Of a stretch of 5,565 bases of DNA, positions 1 to 5,565 are shown one piece after another. How positions within the stretch are numbered: the first letter of the stretch is position 1; each line of letters begins with the position of its first letter. The notes beneath the pieces are model-generated. The model worked only from the letters and a program-made list of their open reading frames with translations. It did not search any database and had not been told where the DNA came from. Origin of the DNA: Gemmatimonadota bacterium (GTDB lineage: Bacteria; Gemmatimonadota; Gemmatimonadetes; Palauibacterales; Palauibacteraceae); assembly GCA_023554435.1 (NCBI GenBank), contig JAMJQV010000071.1, positions 1 through 5,565 on the forward strand, in the 5' to 3' direction. The translations under genes and the position numbers were made by a program.

Positions 1-594
1 GTTCACGCCGGCCAGCGCAAGACGCGGGCGTGCGATCCCCCACCAGTCCCTCAGGGCGTGGACCGCGATGGTCGAGCGGCGTACCACCAGCTCGACATCC
101 AGGAGAGCCGGCACGCTCCGAAGGGGCACGTGGACGGTGAGAAGCGCGACGCGGAGAGGCCCGCCCATCACCGTCTCCTCCGCGGCCATGACCATGGTCA
201 CGTCGGCGACCCCGCACCGATCCCTGAGGAACTCGGTGTGGCCCGGGAAGTCATACCCCGCGGCCCTGAGCGCGGTCTTCGCGATCGGCGCCGTGACGAG
301 TCCATCGACGTCCCCCGCCAGGGCCATCGAAATGGCCCGCTCGATTGCGAGAGCGGAATGCTCCCCGGCCTCCCGCTCTCCGCCGCCCGACCAGGTACCC
401 GTGACGTGGTACTCGGCCGCTTTCGGCAGTCGAAGTGGGCTGTTCAGTGAGGCTGGCTCAGGGCCAAGCACCACGAAGTCCGCCGCGCCGGAGAGCTGCG
501 GATCCGCGAGTGCGGCTTGTGTCACCTCGGGACCAATACCTCTGGGGTCCCCCAGGGTGACGGCAATCCTGGGTCTGCAGGAGGTTTCTGGCAT
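1..594 (-). CDS. pdxA: 4-hydroxythreonine-4-phosphate dehydrogenase PdxA, N-terminal 198 residues (3' end outside window)
   Basis: PdxA oxidises 4-phosphohydroxy-L-threonine with NAD(P)+ in the cytoplasm; its product is condensed by PdxJ during DXP-dependent pyridoxal 5'-phosphate synthesis. The reading frame is open from an ATG at 594-592 to the left edge and ends in a partial LAGVN, matching the family's conserved LNPHAGE strand just before it is cut. Visible family motifs are RIAVTLGDPRGIGPEV (residues 9-24), TAPIAK (101-106), GHTEFL (118-123) and LRVALLTVHVPL (147-158). By comparison with E. coli PdxA, H119 and T120 match the phosphate-binding H136/T137 and H155 matches metal ligand H166; the other two metal histidines would lie outside the window. 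The part before TAPIAK is about 17 residues shorter than in E. coli. The ATG is the only good start: no in-frame ATG, GTG or TTG lies between it and the upstream surA stop 40 nt away. No clear Shine-Dalgarno sequence precedes it. The identification is secure. Confidence 0.95.
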   Translation of the reverse strand, partial: MPETSCRPRIAVTLGDPRGIGPEVTQAALADPQLSGAADFVVLGPEPASLNSPLRLPKAAEYHVTGTWSGGGEREAGEHSALAIERAISMALAGDVDGLVTAPIAKTALRAAGYDFPGHTEFLRDRCGVADVTMVMAAEETVMGGPLRVALLTVHVPLRSVPALLDVELVVRRSTIAVHALRDWWGIARPRLALAGVN

Positions 595-619
595 ATCGCG
601 CTGGGACTGGATGCGTGGT

Positions 620-652
620 CCCGTATCGGGTCGATCAGAGCCGGCGATCGAC
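620..652 (-). repeat. Two adjacent inverted repeats at the surA end / surA-pdxA junction
   Basis: A perfect 7-bp inverted repeat (GTCGATC at 630-636, GATCGAC at 646-652, 9-nt loop) spans the surA stop codon (637-635). Directly after it in the transcript is a shorter one, CCCG-ATA-CGGG (630-620), which shares base 630 so that both stems cannot be complete at once. Neither is followed by a T-run. They may be processing or stability elements between surA and pdxA, or coincidence; they are not a canonical terminator. Confidence 0.35.
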
Positions 653-2011
653 GTACACCTCGCCTCGCAGCTCCTCGAGGAACTTGGCGTAGCCCTTCTC
701 GTTCATGAGGCTCTCGCGGATCTGCTCCCGGATGTCGTCAAGTTCCCACGCCCCTTCCGATTGGAAGCCCGTGATTCGGACCACCGCGAACACGGGACGG
801 CCCGGCATGAAACCCTCGCTCTGGAATGGGCCGACGACCGCTCCCGGCACTGGATTCGCCAGGGCCTGCGCGTAGGACTCCCCGAACTGGCCGATTTGCT
901 CGTAGGGAATATCCGGAAAACGGACGGGCACCTCGCGCACCCCGTATCGCTCGGCCATCATTCGGACGTCGGAACCCTCCCGGATCGAATCGGCCACGGC
1001 CATCGCCAGCTCACCGGTGCGGCGAAAATCAGCCTCATTGATGACGGGCTGGATGAGGATGTGCCGGATCTTGCGCTCGCCGCCCCGAACATTGTCGACC
1101 CGGATGATATGGTAGCCGAACCTCGTGGCCACGGGTCCGATCGGCTGCCCCGTGCGGGCAGCCCAGGCCGCGTCGGCGAACGCCGGAACGAGGAGGGACC
1201 GCTGGATCCAGCCCAGGTCTCCGCCCTGCTCCCGGTTCGACATGTCCATGGAGTACTGGCGAGCCGCGACCTCGAAGTCCTTCCCATCCCGCAACTCGGC
1301 GAGGACCTGCTCGGCGAGCGCGATGGAGCTGTCCCTGGCGGCCTCGCCCGGTACGGGCTCGATCACCACCTGCTCGAGCGATATCGAGGCCGGTCGGGTC
1401 TGGCCCACGAGGTTCGTCTCGTAATACGCAACGACTTCTTCTTCTGTGATCGTTACCGGCGGGAGATTGTCGCGATTCGCCCGAATGAATTCGTCGATGA
1501 TCATCTGCGAGCGGACCTGGCCGCGCAGCCACTGGCGATACTGAACCAGTGACCGACCCGACTTGGTCACCGCGTCCTGGAACTCGGAGGCCGAGGGGAA
1601 GGAATTCCGGATCTCGCGGAATCGACGGTCGGTTTCAGCGTCGAGCTGCTCCGGGGGTACCTGCAGGTCCGTTTCCTTGGCCTTCTGCAGAAGGATGCGG
1701 GAGTCGATGAGATTGGTGAGCGTCTGGCCGGCCAGGGCATCGAACTCGGGGGTTCCGATTTCAGGCAGCTCGGCGCCCTGGGCTCCCGCCTGCACGATCG
1801 ACTCGATGATCTCGCTGTACAGGATGGCCGTATCGCCCACGACCGCCACGATTCGGTCCACCGTCTCGATGGAATCCGAAGCGACCCCACCCGGACGTTG
1901 CTCCGCGGACTCCGCGGCCCCCGGTTCCTGCGCTACCGCCACACCGAAGGACCCGGCGATGAGCCACAGCGCGACATAGAGCGCGCCGGTCCGACTCCAG
2001 CCTTCTGTCAT
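635..2011 (-). CDS. surA: SurA-like periplasmic chaperone / peptidyl-prolyl isomerase with two parvulin domains
   Basis: A 458-residue exported protein of the SurA family, which escorts unfolded outer-membrane proteins through the periplasm. Residues 1-27 form a Sec signal peptide (R7, hydrophobic ALYVALWLIAG core, probable cleavage AVA|Q at 27/28). Residues 50-180 are the SurA N-terminal chaperone module, opening with VDRIVAVVGDTAILYSEI and continuing through LTNLIDSRILLQKA and YRQWLRGQVRSQMIIDEFI. Parvulin domain 1 spans about 209-307 with GGDLGW (263-268) and FGYHIIRV (298-305); its first catalytic-type His is replaced by Q214. Parvulin domain 2 spans about 313-415, keeps RHILI (316-320), but has lost GGDLG and GYHII. 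A closing amphipathic helix and VYVDRRL (452-458) match the SurA C-terminal end. Length and layout resemble E. coli SurA (428 aa). The ATG overlaps the upstream stop as ATGA and has a strong ribosome-binding site. pdxA follows after 40 nt. Prolyl isomerase activity is uncertain; the chaperone role is the safer call. Confidence 0.9.
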   Translation of the reverse strand: MTEGWSRTGALYVALWLIAGSFGVAVAQEPGAAESAEQRPGGVASDSIETVDRIVAVVGDTAILYSEIIESIVQAGAQGAELPEIGTPEFDALAGQTLTNLIDSRILLQKAKETDLQVPPEQLDAETDRRFREIRNSFPSASEFQDAVTKSGRSLVQYRQWLRGQVRSQMIIDEFIRANRDNLPPVTITEEEVVAYYETNLVGQTRPASISLEQVVIEPVPGEAARDSSIALAEQVLAELRDGKDFEVAARQYSMDMSNREQGGDLGWIQRSLLVPAFADAAWAARTGQPIGPVATRFGYHIIRVDNVRGGERKIRHILIQPVINEADFRRTGELAMAVADSIREGSDVRMMAERYGVREVPVRFPDIPYEQIGQFGESYAQALANPVPGAVVGPFQSEGFMPGRPVFAVVRITGFQSEGAWELDDIREQIRESLMNEKGYAKFLEELRGEVYVDRRL

Positions 2012-3453
2012 CCGACCTCCACCCTGGTGCCACCGTCCTCGAATTGGGGCTCCGGCGTTTCAAGCTCCGCTGGACCGGCCCCGGCGGCGCGCAACTCGGC
2101 AGCCAGACGTGCGGCGCTCCGCACACCGCTCTCGTCTACACGCGCGGGGAACCGCGGGTCCAGTACGACACGGAACTCGCCCAGCCAGGGCGTGGCGCGG
2201 GCGCGGTCCATCGTGCCCTGGAGGAAGTAGTAGCCCTGCTCGTCGATGTCGAATCGCGGATTGGCCACGAGCTGGGTGGTCAGCCCCAATCGCGCCGCGA
2301 TGTGACCCAGCTGGTCGGCCAGCGCGATGGCGAGAGCCTCGCGCTGCTCGGCGTCCGCGGTGAGTCCGGAACTGACCGCAGCGCTGACCAGGATTTCGTC
2401 CCGCGCCAGTCGCATGAGATAGTCATGGACGTCGTCTTCGGAGGCCTCCGCGAAAACGCGGCGGATGTCGTCCCGCACCAGGAACAGCCGCCTGACTTCC
2501 TCGACGGAAAGATCTCCCCCATCCCAGGTCACGAGCTTCATTCCGTCGGGAATCCTGTTCGCTGCGAGGGTCGGGTCGCGAGCGATTTCCGTCGCCAGGG
2601 CCGGAGCCTCCTGCATGACGGCCCGCCGTGCATCACCGACCGCGCTCTCCAGCGCCTGCCTCTGACGCTCTTCCTGGCGGGCCTCGAGGACCAACCGGAA
2701 TAGCTGATCACGGGAAGTCTCGAAGTCCGGCTCCCGTCTGGCCTCGATGCGGTAGATGAGGACTTCGTCCTCGGACATGAAGACCGGACTGATCTCTCCC
2801 GGTTGGAGGGAAAACACCACCGAATCGGCGGCCGGCGGGAAGTCGTCGTGCGCCTGGTACGCGAGGACCTGCCCCCTGGCCTGTGCCGGGTCATCGCTTC
2901 TCTCCCGGGCCACGGTGACGAAGTCGGCTCCACCGACCAGGCGCTCCCGAAGCGACCTTGCTTCGTTGAGGAGGCTGTCCCGAGTGGCGTCGCCGCTTCC
3001 GGACGGGACGGCCAGCACCACGCGGCGGACGTCCAGCCTCGTATACGGCTGGTGCACGTCCCAGTACTCCCGCAGTTCCTCGTCGGAGGGTTCGACTCCC
3101 TTCATCACGACGCTGTCGCGGTAGCGCATGACGGCGATCGCGGACAGGTGTCGTCCGTCCTCCAGGAGCCGGGTGTAGTCCAGCGACCGGGTCGTGTCGG
3201 GATCCTCATACAGAGCAGACAGGACCACGAAGTCGGCCCACAGGCGTGCGAACTCGCCCGCCCAGTAAGGAGTCAGCGCAGAGTCGGGAACGGAAGAATT
3301 GGCCATCAGGTGGCCAAGCTCTTCCTGGGAAAGGACATGTCCGGCAGCCGTAGCCGCGGGCCGCGCGTGAGTCGTCAGGGCGTCTCCGAAGGCTCCGCAC
3401 CCCGCCGCCAGGCCGGAGACGGCGATCCCGATCAATACCAGAGTTCTATTCAT
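2008..3453 (-). CDS. Divergent parvulin-type (PpiC/PrsA/SurA-like) lipoprotein, probable envelope folding factor
   Basis: A 481-residue exported protein. Residues 1-19 are a lipoprotein signal (R3, hydrophobic LVLIGIAVSGLAAG, lipidated C19; lipobox AAGC preceded by L15). G20 rather than Asp follows the Cys, so by Lol rules it would go to the outer membrane if the cell is diderm. Residues 40-135 look like the helical SurA_N/PrsA-type module, with the usual ending EPSDEELREYWDVH (121-134). A weak parvulin domain covers about 139-237: the GGADFVTVARERSDDP segment (174-189) and LQPGEISPVF (216-225) are typical, but R144 sits where the HILV His should be, GGDLG is absent (RGQVLAY) and the GYHII strand is DEVLIYRI. 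Catalysis is therefore unlikely. Residues 240-285 are a charged helix. Residues 305-400 (TWDGGDLSVEEVRRLF, then ILVSAAVSSGLTADAEQ) resemble a second foldase-type helical module. It lies 51 nt after mfd and overlaps surA by 4 nt. The start is set by the signal peptide; the Shine-Dalgarno is weak. Confidence 0.82.
   Translation of the reverse strand: MNRTLVLIGIAVSGLAAGCGAFGDALTTHARPAATAAGHVLSQEELGHLMANSSVPDSALTPYWAGEFARLWADFVVLSALYEDPDTTRSLDYTRLLEDGRHLSAIAVMRYRDSVVMKGVEPSDEELREYWDVHQPYTRLDVRRVVLAVPSGSGDATRDSLLNEARSLRERLVGGADFVTVARERSDDPAQARGQVLAYQAHDDFPPAADSVVFSLQPGEISPVFMSEDEVLIYRIEARREPDFETSRDQLFRLVLEARQEERQRQALESAVGDARRAVMQEAPALATEIARDPTLAANRIPDGMKLVTWDGGDLSVEEVRRLFLVRDDIRRVFAEASEDDVHDYLMRLARDEILVSAAVSSGLTADAEQREALAIALADQLGHIAARLGLTTQLVANPRFDIDEQGYYFLQGTMDRARATPWLGEFRVVLDPRFPARVDESGVRSAARLAAELRAAGAGPAELETPEPQFEDGGTRVEVG
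2015..2020 (-). promoter_or_regulatory. Strong Shine-Dalgarno for surA inside the end of the upstream PPIase gene
   Basis: The minus strand reads GGAGGT-CGG-ATGA: a six-base Shine-Dalgarno core 3 nt before the surA ATG (2011-2009), which shares four bases with the upstream TGA (2010-2008). Spacing is slightly short but usable. The site lies in the last codons (VEVG) of the lipoprotein gene and fixes the surA start. Together with the ATGA overlap it implies translational coupling, so the two folding factors are probably made in linked amounts. Confidence 0.7.
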
Positions 3454-3504
3454 GCGATTCCAGACAGTCCTTGTGCGAGATTGGTTCGGGGACTCCCCCC
3501 GGCC
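3454..3504 (-). other. 51-nt intergenic spacer between mfd and the PPIase lipoprotein gene
   Basis: On the minus strand this spacer starts with a G-run and a near-palindrome (GGGGAGTCCCC, 3488-3498) and ends with a weak purine stretch (AAGGA 14 nt, or GGA about 5 nt, before the ATG). I see no convincing -35/-10 pair and no hairpin followed by T residues. It most likely carries only read-through from mfd and the ribosome-binding region of the next gene. Confidence 0.45.
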
Positions 3505-3516
3505 TCAGCCGGCGGG
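3495..3516 (-). repeat. Inverted repeat (hairpin) over the mfd stop codon
   Basis: The minus strand can fold as CCC-G-CCGGC, loop TGAG, GCCGG-G-GGG: five continuous GC pairs, one G-G mismatch and three more GC pairs. The mfd TGA (3507-3505) sits in the loop. No T-run follows, so it is not a standard intrinsic terminator; it could modestly stabilise or attenuate the transcript, or be a chance product of GC-rich sequence. Confidence 0.35.
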
Positions 3517-5565
3517 CACGCCCTCGAGCAGCTCCAGTGCCGCCACCAGCGTTGGGAGCAGAGGCTCTACCCCGGCGCGGACAAGCCGTAAGGATAACGG
3601 TTGCGTGCGTCGGACTTCAACCGCGATCTGCCGGTCGGTGAGGGCATCTCTCAGAAGCGCGAGGCGGGGAACCGAGTCAGGGCCGAAGTTCATCCGCGCA
3701 TCGGTCTCTGACACACGCAGCCATTCCACCCCCAGTCGCGTCCCGACCAGGCGCAGCCGTACGGAAGCAAGAAGCCGGATGGCGGCCGGTGGAATCGGAC
3801 CGAAGCGATCCAGGAGCTCGTCCTCGACCGCATCCAGCTCCGCGGTGTCCTGCAACCGCGAGATCCTCCGGTACAGGTTCATCTTCTGGTCGGCTCCCGC
3901 GATGTACTCGTCCGGCAGGTAGGCCTCCCCCTCGACGTTGACCTGGGTGGCAGGGGCGGTCGACTCGTCCTCCTCGCCTCGCATGCGCCGAACCTGCCTC
4001 TCGAGCAGTCGCTGGTAGGTGTCGAATCCCACGGCCTGGGCGAAGCCGGACTGGTTGGCGCCGAGCAGGTTTCCGGCTCCTCTCAGCTGGAGGTCCTTCA
4101 GGGCGACTCGGTAGCCCGAGCCGAGCTCCGTGTGGTGCTCGAGGATGCGCAGCCGCTGCACAGCGTCAGGGGTGACCCCTTCCGGAACCAGCAGATAGCA
4201 GTAGGCCCGGTGGTGGGATCGCCCGACCCTGCCCCTGAGCTGGTACAGCTGCGCCAGGCCGAAGCGGTCCGACCGGTGCACGATCATCGTGTTGGCCGTC
4301 GGCACATCCAGCCCGTTCTCGATGATCGAGGTCGAGACCAGGATGTCGATATCCCGGTCCATGAGCGCCGCCATGGTGTCTTCCAGATCTCGCTCGTTCA
4401 TCCGGCCGTGCGCGACCGCGAGACGGGCCTCAGGAGCCAGCCGTCGAACCCGCTGAGCGAGAGCTTCTATCGTCTCGATTCGATCGTGTACGAAGAACAC
4501 CTGGCCGGCCCGGTCCATCTCGCGGCGGATGGCGTCCTGAATGACCGAGTCGCTCCACGGAAGCACGTGCGTGATCACTGGCATCCGGTCGCGCGGCGCG
4601 GTCTCGATCAGGGATAGATCGCGCAGGCCTCCCAGGGCCAGTTGCAGGGTACGGGGAATCGGAGTGGCGGTCAGCGTGAGCACGTCCACCGTGCGCTTGA
4701 GATCTTTGAGGCGTTCCTTGTGCCGCACGCCGAAGCGCTGCTCCTCATCCACGACCAGCAATCCAAGTTCCTTGAACAGCACGTCGGATGACAGCAGACG
4801 ATGCGTGCCGATCGCCACGTCGATGCGGCCCTCGACCAGGTCGAGGAGGGCTGCTTTCTGCTCGGCCGCCGTGCGCAGCCGGGAGAACGCCGCCACCCGC
4901 ACCGGAAAGCCCGCCAATCGTTCGGCAAACGTGTGCAGATGCTGTTCCACCAGGATGGTCGTGGGGGCGAGCACGGCGACCTGCTTTCCATCCTGGATCG
5001 CCTTGAAAGCCGCGCGGATCGCGACCTCCGTCTTGCCATAGCCCACGTCTCCGCACACGAGGCGGTCCATGATCGTGGGCGCTTCCATGTCACGCTTGAC
5101 GTCGAGCCACGCGGATCGCTGGTCGGGAGTGTCCTCGTACAGGAACGAAGACTCCATCTCCCGCTGCCACCGGGTATCCTCGCTGAACGCGAAGCCGTCA
5201 CTCACGCTGCGGTGCGCGTAGAGGTCCAGGAGTTCGGTGGCCATGGCCCGAATCGATTCTTCGGTTCGACTCCTGAGCTTCTTCCACTTCTTGCCGCCCA
5301 GCTTATGCACCAGCGGCGGCCGCGCCGCGGGGTCCGGGTCCCCGACGCCCGACCACTTTTCGATGAGGTCCAGCCGATAGTGCGGGACCCGAAGGATCTC
5401 GCCCTCGGCGTATTCGATCGTCAGCATCTCGACCGTCTCCTCGCCGACCCGTACGCGCTCCAGCCCCGCGAATCGTCCCACCCCATGATCCAGGTGGACG
5501 ACGTAATCGCCGGCTGCCAGCGAGGCGATGGACTCGAGAGGCGCGACCCCGTGCAGCCTCTGGTG
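3505..5565 (-). CDS. mfd: Transcription-repair coupling factor Mfd, C-terminal 686 residues (5' end outside window)
   Basis: Mfd is a cytoplasmic ATP-driven DNA translocase that pushes stalled RNA polymerase off the template and recruits UvrA for nucleotide excision repair. The frame is open to the right edge, so no start is present; roughly the first 450-480 residues (UvrB-like D1-D2 and D3) are missing compared with E. coli Mfd (1148 aa). Residue numbers refer to the visible part. The RNA-polymerase-interacting, CarD-like domain is at about 16-75 (AAGDYVVHLDHGVGRF). Translocase motifs follow: TPDQ, Walker A GDVGYGKT (172-179), PTT (201-203), GTHRLL (253-258), DEEQ box (273-276), TATPIPRT (299-306), IIENGLDVP (414-422) and arginine-finger motif VI QLRGRVGRS (442-450). 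The RecG-like TRG element DLQLRGAGNLLGANQSG is at 491-507. The D7 regulatory domain runs from about 545 to 650 (YLPDEYI, DQKMNLYRRIS, DRFGPIP). All motor residues look intact. A GTG at 5481-5479 is internal to the RNA-polymerase-interacting domain and is not a credible start. Confidence 0.97.
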   Translation of the reverse strand, partial: HQRLHGVAPLESIASLAAGDYVVHLDHGVGRFAGLERVRVGEETVEMLTIEYAEGEILRVPHYRLDLIEKWSGVGDPDPAARPPLVHKLGGKKWKKLRSRTEESIRAMATELLDLYAHRSVSDGFAFSEDTRWQREMESSFLYEDTPDQRSAWLDVKRDMEAPTIMDRLVCGDVGYGKTEVAIRAAFKAIQDGKQVAVLAPTTILVEQHLHTFAERLAGFPVRVAAFSRLRTAAEQKAALLDLVEGRIDVAIGTHRLLSSDVLFKELGLLVVDEEQRFGVRHKERLKDLKRTVDVLTLTATPIPRTLQLALGGLRDLSLIETAPRDRMPVITHVLPWSDSVIQDAIRREMDRAGQVFFVHDRIETIEALAQRVRRLAPEARLAVAHGRMNERDLEDTMAALMDRDIDILVSTSIIENGLDVPTANTMIVHRSDRFGLAQLYQLRGRVGRSHHRAYCYLLVPEGVTPDAVQRLRILEHHTELGSGYRVALKDLQLRGAGNLLGANQSGFAQAVGFDTYQRLLERQVRRMRGEEDESTAPATQVNVEGEAYLPDEYIAGADQKMNLYRRISRLQDTAELDAVEDELLDRFGPIPPAAIRLLASVRLRLVGTRLGVEWLRVSETDARMNFGPDSVPRLALLRDALTDRQIAVEVRRTQPLSLRLVRAGVEPLLPTLVAALELLEGVPAG

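Noticed and set aside
68..1552. Long plus-strand open frame (494 codons) opposite pdxA and surA
   Set aside because: Over surA it lies exactly in register with the sense codons, so antisense stops need the sense codons TTA, CTA or TCA, which are rare in this high-GC genome. It crosses two genuine genes, shows no family motif and has Arg/Ser/Pro-rich composition typical of a shadow frame.
3488..3498. GGGGAGTCCCC near-palindrome as an intrinsic terminator or operator
   Set aside because: Arms of 4-5 bp with a 1-3 nt centre cannot form a useful terminator hairpin, no T-run follows, and there is no nearby promoter to make an operator likely.
3454..3504. A promoter for the PPIase lipoprotein gene in the mfd spacer
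   Set aside because: No spaced -35/-10-like hexamers are visible on the minus strand; a promoter inside the end of mfd cannot be excluded but has no support.
2803..3591. Plus-strand open frame of 262 codons opposite the lipoprotein gene and the end of mfd
   Set aside because: No recognisable domain or ribosome-binding site, and it opposes well-supported genes; explained by GC-rich codon use.
4671..5201. Minus-strand open frame of 176 codons inside mfd
   Set aside because: It is an alternate frame of the mfd motor region, whose correct frame contains all the helicase motifs; the product is Arg/Ser-rich low-complexity sequence.
5479..5481. GTG as a start codon for a short, 658-residue Mfd
   Set aside because: The frame stays open to the right edge and the 28 codons before it encode the conserved beginning of the RNA-polymerase-interacting domain (GDYVVHLDHG), so the gene is simply cut by the window.

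Overview
This 5.6 kb window is a compact, high-GC piece of bacterial chromosome in which every supported gene lies on the minus strand. Read in the direction of transcription (high to low coordinates) the order is: mfd (3' part, cut by the right edge), a divergent parvulin-type lipoprotein, a SurA-like periplasmic chaperone/prolyl isomerase, and pdxA (5' part, cut by the left edge). Gaps are small (51 nt, a 4-nt overlap, 40 nt), so the four genes are probably one transcription unit or end-to-end read-through units. No RNA gene, mobile element, CRISPR array or long gene-free stretch is visible.

The organism is very likely a Gram-negative (diderm) bacterium: it has a SurA-type chaperone with a Sec signal peptide and a lipoprotein with a lipobox. 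The high GC, the style of the long, Arg/Glu/Ala-rich degenerate PPIases and the mfd-PPIase-surA-pdxA order would fit a Gemmatimonadota-like or deltaproteobacterial-type lineage. That placement is an impression, not a demonstrated assignment.

Functionally, the two middle genes form an envelope-protein folding pair (lipid-anchored PPIase-like factor plus soluble periplasmic SurA) that would help outer-membrane proteins cross the periplasm. They sit between a cytoplasmic transcription-coupled repair translocase (Mfd) and a pyridoxal-phosphate biosynthesis dehydrogenase (PdxA). The surA-pdxA adjacency is the same as in the Escherichia coli lptD-surA-pdxA operon, so the neighbourhood is an old syntenic block rather than an accessory island.

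The most interesting points are the uneven decay of parvulin active-site signatures across the two PPIase genes, the second foldase-like helical module at the C-terminal side of the lipoprotein, and small inverted repeats that fall across the stop codons of mfd and surA. I see no convincing evidence of an undescribed system here; this looks mainly like ordinary core genome.
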